Below are positions 9,716-21,311 of a stretch of DNA of 64,000 bases, in pieces (the first letter of the stretch is position 1; every line of letters begins with the position of its first letter). The notes under the pieces are model-generated. The model saw only the letters and a program-made list of their open reading frames with translations, did no database searches and had not been told where the DNA came from. The stretch comes from Candidula unifasciata (Eukaryota; Mollusca; Gastropoda; Stylommatophora; Geomitridae), in NCBI GenBank assembly GCA_905116865.2, contig CAJHNH020000194.1, forward strand, positions 215,994-279,993, written 5' to 3'. Position numbers and translations under genes: made by a program.

Positions 9716-9974
9716 ATATACGAATAACGCAAGAAACATTTTTTTTTATGAAAGAAGGAAATGTAAAAATAGTAAACATTTTGTGTACATAACTTATATA
9801 GATATAAAACATTCAAGAAACCTTGCTGAAATGTCTGAAAAATCAAATAAAACGTAATAAAGACCACTGGAGAAAACGCATAAAGAAATACACGAATTAA
9901 CTAAAGAAATAAAAACATAAACTGCAGAATGAAGTCATGAAAAATGTAACTGAAACAAATACAATAAATCTGGC

Positions 9975-10712
9975 AAGATGTCTTGTCTTGTCTTGTCCAC
10001 AAATGCCTCACAGCGTAGTGGGGAGTCGCAGTTTTCTATCCTGGGCCAGGTGTGTTGCACGTGTTGTTGTTAGTCCGTGTTGCCTCAGGATCTCTGATTT
10101 ATTGTCTATCCATCGTACTCTCGGTCTGCCTCTTGCTCTAGGGCAGTAGTGCTGTTCGTTGTATGCTCGTAGAGGCAGTTGGTCGGTTTGCATTCGCATC
10201 AAGTGGCCAAACCACTCTATTTGTTGCTTCTTTAAGTATTGCAGGCATGGTGTGGTTCCTACAATTGATCTAATGTTCTCGTTTCGAACTCTGTCTCTCC
10301 TTGTGACATTGGCAGCCTTACGTAAGCATCTCATTTCGCACGTCGTGATCTTTTTCTCCTGTGCTCTTGTTAGGGACCAAGGTTTGACATTGGTGCAGAG
10401 GGTTGGTATAAAACATGTAATTTATCAGTTGTCGTTTTAGTGCCATGGTGATGCTTGGGTGTTTTAGCAGTGGGGAGAGTTGGTAAGTTACTGCGTTCGC
10501 CTTTTGACATCTTGCCTCAAGTTCCCTATCAATTCTTCCATCATCTGTGAAGATGCTCCCCAAATATTTAAATTGCTGCACTTGTTTGAGTTGTTCGTTG
10601 TTAACTTGAATAGTTAGTATATTAGGTGTTCTACTTAATTTCAGAATTTCTGTTTTGGTGATGCTGATCTTCATGTTATATTCGTTGCAGACTGTGTGTA
10701 GCGCATTTACGT
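9975..10712 (-). pseudogene. LINE A, 5'-truncated reverse transcriptase C-terminus
   Basis: The minus strand reads MKISITKTEILKLSRTPN, VQQFKYLGSIFTDDGRIDRE and LLKHPSI, then after a frameshift MRCLRKAANVTRRDRVRNEN, IEWFGHLMRM and RARGRPRVRWID. These are the thumb and C-terminal regions of a LINE ORF2 of the same family as B and C. The palm is missing. The 3' end carries a short AAGAC tandem tail (tcttgtcttgtcttgtc on the plus strand), as expected of RTE-like elements that end in simple repeats. Confidence 0.78.
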
Positions 10713-11880
10713 GGATTTGAAGTTATTTTTCAAGATGTAAAGAGTAAATTTTTTAACTTTACAACTATGATATAACAAACATAAACTTCAGACGATGGAG
10801 AAGATCGATCTGTTCTGGAGAACAACTAAAACGGGAAGAAAAGAAACGGAAAAACTAAACAAACAAATGTAGCAGCAGACCATTTAGTAACATAAACATT
10901 AAAAGCAGAGAATATGGTTGTGATAGCAATACAAATCTGCTAAACAGCATATACAACACAGAGGACATACTTAACTCTTCAAGTACCAACCAATGTACTC
11001 AGCCACTGGGCTTATGCGCATCAGTCAACATGTTATGTATTTTGTAACCATATCAGGACATACTCAAGCACTCGAACCACACATCTATCTCCAACAAGGA
11101 TAAGGTAATTGTTTCCCGTGGATGTAGTATTCCAATAATTTCTCTGCTTTCATTATCGCCTCGGTCAGTCATTCGCAACGACCTTCTGGACTCAAGATTT
11201 CAAGGGCTTGTTAAATTCAGAAGCTTGGATTGACAGAAGAAAAGCGCCAATCACATTTGAAAAATCAACCGTGAGCTGTCAACTACAGAATGTGGTCACA
11301 TCAGGTAACTGCTGTTGTTACTTCACGGCAAACAGGTCACCCCATAGCTGCCCGGTTTCTGTGCCAACGAAAATCACGCAGAATGTCCTTCACTTTCCCA
11401 GGTGAAAGGAAAATGGGCACAGACTGTAGTCTTAGCACATCCAACAGCATACAAGCACGTTAAAAAAAAAACAAGGAAACAGTCAGAAGTGCCAAAACAA
11501 ACAGCCCTTCACTAGAAATACAAATTATCGCGACAGAAGCAGCAGTTACAACAGATCAATAGCTGCACACGCAATTATTCGCATAAGTTCCACGTGTTCT
11601 CTGGTAACAAGTCAATCGCTATTTTCTGGATCTGCAGGTCACAACACAAAACACGCCGAGTACAGTCGGGAAAAAAAAATACATTCGAAATCCGCAGCTC
11701 ACATTGTTGCAATGGACTAATAACTGGGCGACGGAACTATATCCTTTCAGTTTGTATAAGGAGGGAAATGCAACAGCTAAATATTGTCAGAAGCAAAAAC
11801 TTGCCAAGACTAAAAACAGTAAACCCTCATGTGCGCCATATTGCCTGGAAATCTCAATATAAGTGGACACAACTCCTGTC
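10713..11880. other. Intronic gap, no recognised feature
   Basis: About 1.2 kb of unique-looking AT-rich sequence with no long frame, inverted repeat or repeat-family match that I could recognise. Confidence 0.4.
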
Positions 11881-13640
11881 TTTACTTTACTTTACTTTTT
11901 CCTTCCACGTATGCCGCTAAGCGTTGTGGGGAGATGCAAGTTCCTGTCATAAGCAAGGCGGGCAGCATCTGATGTTCTGAGGCCATGCTTTTGGCAGGTT
12001 TCGGAGACCCCGTCAATCCACTGTTTCCTTGGTCTTCCTCTTGCCTTATATCCTGAGCTTCTTTGGTTGAAAATTTGTGATGTTATTTGGTCATTTTTCA
12101 TCCTGGTTAGATGTCCAAACCATTTCATTCTTTGATGTTCTATGTAGTCTAAACATGGTGTAGTTTTGACAGTGTTTCTAATGTCTATGTTCTTTATCCT
12201 GTCTAGTCTGGTCTTATTCGCTGCTTTTCTTAGACATTTCATTTCACAGGCTTCTATTTTTTCTTTCATGGGTCTTGTTGATTGTTCCATGTCTGGCACT
12301 GGTAGCAGAGTGTTGGAATGAAGATGGTGTTTATCAATTGTCTTTTGGTCTTCATGGTTATATCTGGATGTTTAAGCAGAGGTGATAGTTGGTATGTGAC
12401 AGCATTTGCTTTTCTGTATTCTTGTTTCTATCTCTCTGTCCATTCTTCCATCCTCTGTAAATATACTGCCCAAGTATTTGAACTCTTTGGTTTGCTTGAT
12501 TTTGGCACTTCCAACATTTATATTCAGTGGCCTGTGTGTTCTGCTGATCTTCATAACTTCTGTTTTTTCTGTACTGATTCTCATATTATGTTGTAAAGAG
12601 CTGTTGTTGAGAGTAGTCAGATGTTCCTGTAGATCATATTCATTTTGATACAGTATGCTTTGATCATCAGCAAAAAGTAATTCGTTTATAGCATACACGT
12701 CTGGGTTTGCTTCTACAGTGATCTTATCCATGTATGTTATGAAAAGTAATGGTGACAGTACACATCCTTGTCTGACACCAGTTGTGACTTTGAACCATTC
12801 AGAAAGACCACTAGATGTTCTTACTGCACTTTCACTTTTTTCATAGAGGGCTCTGATGTTGTCTAATAATTGACCCTGCACTCCGTAATCGTCAAGAATT
12901 CTCCACAGCACATCTCTGTCCACGCGGTCGAATGCCTTCTCTTGATCTACAAAGACACGTTCAGCTCTTTATCGTATTCGAGTGTCTTTTCACAGACTTG
13001 TCTTAGTGCAAATATGGCATCAGTGCAACCTCGCCCTTTCCTGAAACCGAATTGTGCTTTACTCAGTAGAGGTTCAACCTTTGCTCTTATCCTACCTTCT
13101 AAGATCTTTGCATACATTTTCCCCACATGACTTAGTAAAGATATTCCTCTATAAGTTCCACATTTCTCTCTTGTTTCCTTTTTTTTTCTTCCAGATAGGT
13201 ACTACAACTGATCTTTGCCAATCCACTGGTACCTTTCTCTCTGCCCATGCTCTATTGAAAATTCTCTCCAGCCAGGTGATCATAGTGTCCCCTCCAGCCT
13301 GGATGACTTCTGTTGTTATTTCCGTCGATACCAGCTGCTTTGTGTCTTTTACTTGTTTTGATAACTTTCTCTACCTCATCCCGCAGGATATGTGGTTCTA
13401 GATGATCTGGAGCCCTTGAATGGAATTCTGCTGTTTCATGTACTCCCGACGGGTTCAAAAGTTCTTTAAAATATTCCTCCCATCTTTTTTTAATTTCTTT
13501 TTGGCTGAATAATGGTTTTCCATTTTTATCATTTATGACTGATGTTGGATTGAAGCTTTCTTCTCTTAATCGCATCGCTTTCACACTCTTATAAAAGTCT
13601 CTTGATGATTCTGTCCTGTCTAATCCCTGAAAAAGCGGCA
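11880..13640 (-). pseudogene. LINE B, nearly complete reverse transcriptase with frameshifts
   Basis: The minus strand carries, in order: RDFYKSVKAMRLREE and FSQKEIKKRWEEYF (linker before RT), a KAAGIDG finger motif, RGISLLSHVGKM, FGFRKGRGCTDAIFALRQ, KAFDRVDRDVLW (motif A), TGVRQGCVLSPLLF (motif B), ELLFADDQSILY (motif C), ISTEKTEVMKISR, EFKYLGSIFTEDGRMDREIE and the WFGHLTRM / RGRPRKQWIDG C-terminus ending at 11892. The endonuclease domain is missing and the frame shifts near 13320-13250, 12923 and 12370. The 3' tail is a short AAAGT tandem. A plus-strand LINE fragment starts just beyond its 5' end. RTE-like is my best guess for the clade. Confidence 0.85.
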
Positions 13641-13674
13641 CAATCTGTAGAAGATATATATATATTAACCAAGA

Positions 13675-13965
13675 TATTGCTATGACAACATAAGTGATAT
13701 ACAGAACCTGTGTTGTCATTTGCTTGTGAGACATGGGAAATGATATAAGCAGACAGGATGAAAAGCGATTACCCGGCAGCGGAGACGTGGTTTTTGAGAA
13801 CGCAAAGAATATCGCGGGATGACAGAAAAACGAACAAGGCAATCCTTTTCGAGTTAGATCTAACGACAAAAAAAATCTATAATATGATAACAGAAATTAG
13901 ACGTAGACAGTGGAGCGTTTTTGTTGTTGTTAATATGTTCCCGAGAATTGTTCTTTCACTTTAGT
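13675..13965 (+). pseudogene. LINE K, C-terminal fragment
   Basis: The plus strand reads EPVLSFACETWEMI, then AAETWFLRTQRISRDDRKTN and TEIRRRQWSVF. This matches the YGCETW and MWFLRR-TNE-IR-RQ pattern of a LINE C-terminus after the RT. It has two frame changes. It belongs to the same broad family as LINE J and the fragment at 52388-52830. Confidence 0.6.
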
Positions 13966-14277
13966 TTCATTTCACATTGAATACATAACGAGATCTTTAA
14001 CATAAATATCAGGAATTGTGGTGACTGGATATAATATTAATAATTAACATTAAATTTATGGCACCGTAACAGCTACAGGAAATTTTGATAGTGGGGGTAG
14101 ACAGTTAGAGAATGGCCTTAGCTTGAACAAGGAAAACACAGAAGTAATGGAAATATCAAATAATAGAATTGTGTCTAAATGTTTAATAAAAGCAAATGGT
14201 GTTATTCTACGACAAGAACAGCAGTTTAAGTATCTAAGCACACGGATTACATAAGATAGAAGATGTATCAAAGAGAT

Positions 14278-16191
14278 CTATCTATCTATTGTCTTCTTCA
14301 CTTTTACCGGGTTGCAGCCCAGTGTCGTGGTTTAAAATATTTGTTTTGTGCCTCTCGCGTGATTTGAGTGACAGTTTTCTGGATCTTCTGGCCGTATTCA
14401 GCTACTCCATCTATCCATTTTTTCATGGGTCTTCCTCTGGCCTTTCTTCCCGATGTTCTACTGTAAAAAGCCTTATAGGCAATCTGATCCGGTTGCATTT
14501 TTACTAAATGGCCAAACCACTTCATTCTCTGTCTTTCAATATGTTCCAGCTTTGTCTCCAATGCTGACGTTTGTGACTCTGTCTCTTCGTGTATTGTTGG
14601 TGACTCTTCGAAGACATCGCATTTCACACGTAGTTATTTTTTGCATATGTGATTTGTTCATTGTCCGCGTTTGGCACTGATAACATAACGTAGGGATGAA
14701 AATGCTGTTGATCATCCGTTGTTAGGCTGGTAACGAGATCTTTGGATGACGAAGAAGTGGGGCCAGTTGGTAGTTGACTGCATTGGATTTTTGAACTCTA
14801 GCCTGTATCTCTTTATCGAGTCTTCCATCTTCTGTAAATATGCATCCTAAGTACTTGAATTCTTGGACTTGTTCTAATTGTATGTCATTGATCTTTATGT
14901 TTACATTACTGTGTTTCTTTCCTATGATCATTACTTCAGTTTTTGAGGTGTTTATTTTCATGTCAAATTTTGTACAGTTAGTGAGCAATGAATCAACATG
15001 TTGTAGTTTTTGTTCTTCTTCTTGTAACAAACATTGGTCATCTGCAAAGAGTAGTTCATTTATAATATCTGTGTTTAGGTTTGACTCCTGTGCAATTTTA
15101 TCCATATATGTGATGAAGAGTAGGGGTGATAGGACACATCCTTGTCGTACTCCTGATGTAATGGGGAACCAGTCTGACATACCTTCCGTTGTTCTTACAG
15201 CGCTCTGGCTATTTTGATAGAGAGCCATTATGTTTCCCAATAATTGACCCGGTACACCATATTCTTCAAGAATGTTCCATAGTTTAATTCTGTTAACCCT
15301 GTCAAAAGCCTTCTCTTGATCAATGAATATAAGATTCTGGTGTTTATTATATTCGATTGTCTGTTCACAAATTTGCCGAAGAGTAAATATTGCATCAGTG
15401 CAGCTCTTTCCTTTTCTAAATCCAAACTGATTGTTACTTAATTGAGGTTCTAATATCACCCTCGCTCTTCGTTCTAATATTTTTGCAAACATCTTTCCTA
15501 CATGGCTTTGTAAAGAGATACCTCTGTATGTTTCACAATCTCGTTTATCACCTTTCTTCTTCCATATGGAAACTATAATTGCTCTCTGCCAGTCAACGGG
15601 AACTTTCATTTCCTCCCAGGCCATATTGAATATTCTTGTCAGCCATTTTACTGCTGTTGCCTTACATGCAAGTTTTATGTCTGTTGTAATACCGTCTGTT
15701 CCGGCCGCTTTGTTTCTTTTGCTTTGCTCTAGGATCTTTTCAACTTCAGATTCTAATATATTAGGTTCTTGTTCTTTCCAAATTTTATTTTATTAGACAC
15801 TGGTTCTTGTGGTCCACTATTCAGTAATTCAGAAAATTATTCTTGCCATCTTCTTTTAACATCTTGGGATTTGGTGAGTATTTTTTAGCCTTGCTGTTTA
15901 TGGTCTTTGATGGGTTAAATTTCTCTTCTCTCAGTCTCATAGCCTTAATGCTTCGGTAGAACTGACCTGGTGAATCAGTGCATAGCCTTGCTAATAGTTT
16001 GCCCATGATTCTGATTTCGCCGAATTTACTTTCCTCTTGCTCTTTGCCCTTGCTTTTCTATATTTGATGTAGTCCTCATCTAATTTGGACTTTTGCACCT
16101 GATGAAAATATTTCTTCTTTTCTTTGATATAAATTTTAACTTCTTCATTCCACCATGCAGTTTGTTTCATGTCTCTTCTTGGCTTTCGGAG
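14278..16191 (-). pseudogene. LINE C, 5'-truncated, RT domain intact over 300 codons
   Basis: The minus strand keeps one open stretch from 15624 to 14722 with the RT motifs in order: RGISLQSHVGKMFAKIL, FGFRKGKSCTDAIFTLRQ, FIDQEKAFDRVN (motif A), SGVRQGCVLSPLLF (motif B), NELLFADDQCLL (motif C), INTSKTEVM and EFKYLGCIFTEDGRLDKEIQ. A frameshift then leads into RMKWFGHLVKM and RGRPMKKWIDG at 14627-14304. Upstream, 16185-15820 keeps WWNEEVK and FYRSIKAMRLREEKFNP. The endonuclease is missing, so it inserted as a truncated copy. The 3' tail is a GATA tandem at 14278-14290. A 10-bp target duplication with one mismatch (14268-14277, 16192-16201) shows it landed in LINE J. This is the best-preserved RT in the window. 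Confidence 0.85.
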
Positions 16192-16553
16192 TCACAGAGA
16201 TGAGGAACAAAATACGGCTGACAAAAACTGCATTTTATCAAATGAAGAACATTTTATGCAATAATACCTGCCACATAAAGTTAGAAAAAGAAGTCTAGCA
16301 TGCCATAAAGAGCTATTTTTAACATATAGCTGCAAATCCTGGACAGTTAATATATTTAAAAAAAAAAGCAAGACAATTTCTTAAAAGCTCTTAGATGCGG
16401 TTTTACAGAAGAATAAAAATGCTCAAAATGTATGGTACATCCACAATGAGTAACTCCGGTATTCTGAATGAGGAGAGGTCCCACATTAGCTTATCACAAA
16501 GATCAGAAAAAGACAGTCATCACTTTATTTGGAATCATGTTATGAGAAGAGGG

Positions 16554-16816
16554 GGAGCCCCAGTGGTGTGGAGGCTAGACGCTCGCCTGCGTATCGGACG
16601 GTTGTGGGTTCAGCTCCTAACAGAGCCGGACTGTTCGGACAACTGACCTTGGCTCCCAGGTCGACCCAGCCTCAAATGCCACCAAGGTACAGTCCTGGGA
16701 ATTAAAGGCAGACGTGATGCTGAACATATCACCCACCAAATACTGATTGGTCTGTAAAATATCGGTCTAACACTACACGCCCCATAGCCTAAAGGCCTGG
16801 AAAAGGGTGCTTTACT
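16554..16816 (+). repeat. SINE-1, full-length copy with 14-bp target duplication
   Basis: A 263-base insertion in LINE J is bounded by perfect copies of TTATGAGAAGAGGG (16540-16553, 16817-16830). The head is tRNA-like (gtggtgtggaggctagacgc, then TGGGTTCAGCTCC as B box). The body carries ttggctcccaggtcgaccca, the cctgggaattaaaggc block, gattggtctgtaaaa and the end gggtgctttactt. It defines the full length of the family. Confidence 0.92.
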
Positions 16817-17013
16817 TTATGAGAAGAGGGAAAGTGGAACATGTGACAACTGGAAAGGTTTGTGGAAAAACGAGATAGAAAAAGATCGGGACGCTAAGTT
16901 TCTTTGCAGCCTTTTGTCATAGCGTGGAAGAGTGTCAAGCATAGGAGCTGATAAATGCTGTAGTAGATCGTAGGTTGCGGAGAGACATAATCGCCCAAAC
17001 AGTCGGCAAGGCC

Positions 17014-17026
<13 letters not shown>

Positions 17027-17054
<28 letters not shown>
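17027..17054. repeat. Poly-C tract
   Basis: About 35 consecutive C bases lie at 17019-17054, at the right end of LINE J. Similar runs occur at 388-437, 43801-43850, 57190-57214 and, as G, at 59406-59436. Confidence 0.8.
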
Positions 17055-17057
<3 letters not shown>

Positions 17058-17394
17058 TTACTCGATTCAAAATCTGCTGTATTCGGCAGAGAAGCTATTG
17101 CACTTTTTGTGTATGAAATACGACTTCCGGACACCTGACCCCACTACATCCTACACTGAAGCTATGTAATATTTCTCGTTCCATCTCCGCTGTTCCTTCG
17201 GGAAATCTAGTTCTGGCGATGCCATATTATTTATTGTCAGGTCGTTTGTTTTCTGCAAGTACTTGGGATTCCGTTTTATGTTGCTGATTTCGATCAACTG
17301 GCATGGTTAGGACCTTGTTTAAGAGTGTAAAGTACGATACTTTGTCGACGGACTCCACATGAAACCTTTCAGCCCACGTCGGCTCGGATTCACT

Positions 17395-17950
17395 CCTTAT
17401 AATTACCTTTCAGGGTGTGGCGATTAACGACATCAGTTCTGTGTTCATTTACAATTCTTCTCTGGCCTCCTTTATACTGATTTTCTCTAACTTTATCCCG
17501 TTTGCCTCCCCGTTCTGGCATGCCACTTTGCAGGCTGGAGACTTGGACCTTCATTCGGGCTTGTCTTCTCAGTGACTCAATGAGTAAGCTTGGGGAGACT
17601 GAACTGGGCTGGGCCAAAAGACATTGACTGATTCTCTAAAGAGTTACCGGCTGATAGAGATCAGTTTAATTTTTGCGCTAGGTCACGCAGGGGTCAGAGG
17701 AAATGACCAAACTGATAGCCTTGCAGGTAAAGCTAATGTAGAGGTGGGACGAGTAATGGACCAGACTGATGCACTCAACGATGTACGAGAAGTAAAACGG
17801 CTTAAGAGAATGAAGAGACGGCTTAAGAGAATTAAGAGACGGCTTAAGAGAATGAAGAGACCGCTTAAGAGAACGAAGAGACCGCTTAAGAGAATCAAGA
17901 GACCGCTTTAGAGAATGAAGAGACGGTTTAAGAGAATCAAGAGATAAAGT
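17395..17950. mobile_element. LINE with RNase H, inverted by twin priming
   Basis: Two adjoining blocks come from one LINE but face opposite ways. The plus strand at 17624-17790 encodes the RNase H end: LKSYRLIEISLIFALGHAGV then RGNDQTDSLAGKANVEVG and MDQTDALNDVRE. The minus strand at 17617-17395 encodes the region that follows RNase H in such elements: LLIESLRRQ, then KVRENQYKGGQRRIVNEHRT and DVVNRHTLKG. Read on the minus strand this is an inverted 5' part followed by a direct 3' part, the product of twin priming during target-primed reverse transcription. RNase H places the element in an I-like group; the call is by motif only. Both blocks are fragments. Confidence 0.65.
17800..17945 (+). 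repeat. 21-bp minisatellite, about seven units, in frame with RNase H
   Basis: Units of 21 bases of the form cggcttaagagaatgaagag follow the DALNDVRE codons without a frame break. They translate as repeated RRLKRMK / RPLKRIK heptads until a TAG at 17909. The repeat begins inside the LINE coding sequence, so it arose by tandem copying of element sequence. Confidence 0.75.
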
Positions 17951-17959
17951 GTCAGTTTG

Positions 17960-18345
17960 CAAATATTGCCTTGTGGGTTCCGGGGCCCTGTTATAGGAAA
18001 AACAAGAATATACCCACTGCCTAGCTAAAAGCATGTCGTAAGAGTCAACTAATTCGTAGCTTTCTTCAAGGTCGGAGTTTATCTGTCTGAGAGGCAAGGA
18101 ACCAACAGTCTGCATACAAATGAGTCAGACCTGTAAAATGGATGCACACGCAACACTCAGGTTCTGGAACGGTACTGCAGTCCAGAACTGGACGAACAAC
18201 CAGAACTTTTCGCCAGAGTTTACAGCTGGTGAACTTTAATAATAGTAAGAAGTCTGCAAATGCTGGAATGCAAGAATAGCAAGTGAAAAGGTTTGAGGCC
18301 AGACAAGAGCATCATTAAGCAAGAAGCCAAAGAAGAAGAATAAAA
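17960..18345 (+). repeat. SINE-3 copy
   Basis: The order matches the copy at 62745: gtgggttccggggccctgtt, aagaatatacccactgcct, gcatgtcgtaagagtc, gctttcttcaaggtcggagt, caaggaaccaacagtctgca, ggactgcag-like and ggacgaacaaccagaactt blocks, then the tttacagctggtgaa end. A degenerate gaagaagaagaat tail follows at 18328-18345. Confidence 0.82.
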
Positions 18346-18649
18346 CAGCGAAGAACTGATGGCATTAGCTTCTACACAATGCGGGTTTTTTTTTTGGGAG
18401 AGAATCAGTGAACCTGTGGACTGAACGATTCGATGTGGGTTGGGGAGGATCTGTGTATGAACTAACTAACCTTGTAAAAAGCTTCAATTTATGAATGTAA
18501 GTAAAAAAAAAAAACACCTTTTTCACATCAATGGCGCATAGGGCTCCACCTATACTGTTATAGACCAGTCGGCACTTGATACGTGATTTACCCAACATCG
18601 CGCTTCCCAACTTTACTTCCCAGGACATTTCCTGATACACATTTTATGC

Positions 18650-18925
18650 TAAGAGCCGTCGCTATGTAGCGGCTAAATATTCGCCTGCGGATCAGAAGGT
18701 CGTGGGGTCAGGCCCTGAAAAAGTCATACTTTTTTTTTCTTCTCAAAAATGAACCTGGCTCCCAGGTCGACCTAGCCTTAAATGGGTACCAGGTAAAGTC
18801 CTGGGAATGTAAGGCGGCCAGCGTGATGTTGACCACATCACCCACCGAGTGCTGACTGGTTTGTAAAATACAGGTCTAGCCCTATATGCCCAATACGCCT
18901 GATGGCGTTAAAAATGGTCTTTTAT
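18650..18925 (+). repeat. SINE-1 copy
   Basis: It has a tRNA-like head (gctatgtagcggctaaatat, then tcgtggggtcaggccc), the ctggctcccaggtcgaccta block, cctgggaatgtaaggcggcc, accacatcacccaccgagtg and ctagccctatatgcccaata, ending in a tttatt run. A poly-T stretch expands its centre. Confidence 0.85.
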
Positions 18926-19014
18926 TGTCTCTTCTGCACAAATAAGTACATTCATTTTTACTACAGAGTTAAAAAAAAAAAAAACTATTAAATAAACAGA
19001 TCTGAAAATGAACC

Positions 19015-19075
19015 AGTTTAGCCCTATATGCCCAATATGCATAAAGGCGTGGAAAGGGATCCTTTATTTAATTTT
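19015..19075 (+). repeat. SINE-1, 3' end fragment
   Basis: The sequence tagccctatatgcccaatat, gcataaaggcgtggaaaggg and atcctttatt repeats the last 60 bases of SINE-1, 90 bases after a full copy. It may be a partial duplication of that copy's end. Confidence 0.7.
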
Positions 19076-19385
19076 AGGCTGTGTATATCTGGAATGGAGG
19101 GAAAAGCTAATTATACTCACACAAACACTCACACAAACACTTACATAAACACTAACACAAACACTCATACACACACAATATTCGACTCCATACGTATTCG
19201 AACTCAGGATATCCGGCTGGTAGGCGATACTGCAACCCTCAATAGGTGACTGCGCAAGCTAGTAACAGGTATAATAACATTATTAGGGCATATCAGCAGA
19301 AGAGGTGGTGCGGGAATTAGCGCTGCGCTGGGAGTACTAGGTACTAAGGAAAGGAAGAAAGGGTGATGTGACAGCAAGAGAGAGA

Positions 19386-19426
19386 GAGGGGGGGGGCGCG
19401 CACACACACACACGCACGCGCACACA

Positions 19427-19472
<46 letters not shown>
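19386..19472. repeat. GA/CA microsatellite at a LINE 3' end
   Basis: A compound GA, GGGG, CA and GA tract directly abuts the 3' end of the minus-strand LINE at 19475-20270. Confidence 0.85.
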
Positions 19473-19474
<2 letters not shown>

Positions 19475-20270
19475 AAAATGAACACTTTATTTTCAAAGGA
19501 TCAAGAATTGGGCACACAGGCCCGTCTTCTATTCTGCCTCACTCCATGCATACATTATTCATGCACACATCGTTTTAGCAGATAATAATAATAACAATAT
19601 TAAATAGCATCAACAACATCTGTGTAAATGCGCTCTAAGTATGCCTACATTTTAAAACATGTATAATACTAAATATAATAAACATTGGTGGAAATCAACA
19701 GTATTCTTAGTAAACTATTATCTTCTAAGGGGGCTTGTAGTTTGTAGTGAGATAATATTCAAAAAGCTTCCAATTGTATTTGTATGGGTTGTTGATATTT
19801 TTGATTGGTTGTGGAAGTTGGTTCCACAGATAAGCTGCAGAGTAGGCCAAGCTTGTTTTGTACAAGTCTATTCTAGGTTTAGGGATGTGTAATATGTTTA
19901 GGCGTTTGCTATGTCGCCCATTAAACTTAAAGAATGGCCACAGGTAATCTGGAGCATTTTTTAAATAAGATTTTGTGAATAACTTTGGCTTTATTAAAAA
20001 GTTGTCGTTTATGGAAGGGCAGTAACTTCAGATCTTTATGTATACTGAAACTGTCTCTTCCATGATTATTACTGACTAAGCATGCAGCTCCTTTTTGAAG
20101 TGCTTTAAGCCGTTTCATGATTGAATTTGGACAGCCATCCCATATTGTGGAGCAGTAGTCTAGATGGGTCTGAATATGAGAGGTATAGAATATCCTTCTG
20201 GTGTTTTTATCCATAAAGTGTGTAATTTTTGCTAGCTGGTATACTTTTTTTACCTGTTTGTTTCACTAGG
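19475..20270 (-). pseudogene. CR1/Jockey-like LINE, RT C-terminus and 3' end
   Basis: The minus strand at 20214-19960 reads IFYTSHIQTHLDYCSTIWDG, KRLKALQKGAACLV and LKLLPFHKRQLFNKAKVIHK. After a frameshift, 19950-19725 reads NAPDYLWPFFKF, then HIPKPRIDLYKTSLAYSAAY and LWNQLP. This is the typical end of ORF2 in Jockey/CR1-type LINEs (DYCS-W, LP-H-R, KLWN-LP). The 3' end contains ggcccgtcttct and aattgggcac (plus strand) and passes into a GA tract at 19432-19472. The same 3' module recurs at 24535-24590 and 31385-31460, each next to simple repeats. The 5' part is missing. Confidence 0.75.
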
Positions 20271-20435
20271 GTTTGCACATAAGAAGTAAAGGTTAAATTT
20301 CTCTCAATAATTGTAGAGTTGAAGCGTATTCTGTGCAGTTAACGAATATAGCGTTTATCTTGTTGATATCAACATGCATTTTGTTGTACTAATGTTTACT
20401 TGCATGCGGGTTGCATAGCTCCAGGAAACAACACA

Positions 20436-20540
<105 letters not shown>

Positions 20541-20549
20541 TTTACGTAT

Positions 20550-21295
20550 AGCTTAGACAGCTTGGCATGTAACAATAACAATAATATTTTAATAACAACT
20601 TTATGAAAACATGACGGCAGTAAAAGGTTGTAATCACTAATGTATGCCTGAAGAAAAAAAAAAGAATCGATAAAACATCCTAAAATGGGGAGGAAAGGGG
20701 GAAGAAATCGATTTTACGGCGGTAACAACCGAATAAACAATGAACTAAAACAATGAACTCAATTTATTCAAATTAAACGAAAAAAAAAAAAAAAAAAAAG
20801 GTAAAAACTTGCCAGATAAATGTGTTACTATTTATAGAAAACGTTTATTATGATGAATTCTATATAAGCATAGAGAAATCGATTTTCTATGTAGGTCAGA
20901 CGTGTGTAATATCGTCATTTTGTTTTTTGCCCCTGCTGGAACCATTTGGGGGTGGGGGGGGGGGGGGAATTAAAGATCAGACATGTAGCCTCTTAACAAG
21001 CTCGTCGTAAAAAGACGAAAACATATTAAGGGTTTTCAGAAATCGGCATTGTTGGACCGAAAAACGCAGATAACGCAGCCTAGCTGTATTCTTTACAACA
21101 TGATGTATCAAACAGCCTTTTAATGGGTCAATGCAAAAGATGATGATAAATCCTCCACTTGCGATCGAGTTCCAGCCAGACCAACACGTTGTTAAGCTAA
21201 ACTGATCTTAATTAAATGTAAATTTTTCTTATTAATTTCAGTCATACAGTTTATGGATATTGTACATAAAGCATGAAAAATTCAAGAATATATGA
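20550..21295. other. Intronic gap with poly-A and poly-G runs only
   Basis: AT-rich sequence with an A run at 20780-20798 and a G run at 20949-20967. No coding or mobile feature was recognised. Confidence 0.4.
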
Positions 21296-21311
21296 ACGTA
21301 TCATTAATGTA

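Larger units (their letters stand above)
14085..17010 (+). pseudogene. LINE J, split by LINE C and a SINE-1
   Basis: Plus-strand LINE ORF2 remains occur in three blocks. At 14105-14277 it reads NKENTEVMEISNN and QQFKYLSTRIT, then RRCIKE. At 16202-16540 it reads RNKIRLTKTAFYQMKNILCN, a frameshifted CESW-like region, RFYRRIKMLK and a RKRQ-like region ending HVMRRG. At 16831-17010 it reads VEHVTTGKVCGK and AVVDRRLRRD. The first break is exactly where LINE C lies, flanked by TCAAAGAGAT/TCACAGAGAT; the second is a SINE-1 with a 14-bp duplication. Removing both restores collinearity with related LINE C-termini. It is dead by stops and frameshifts. Confidence 0.72.
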
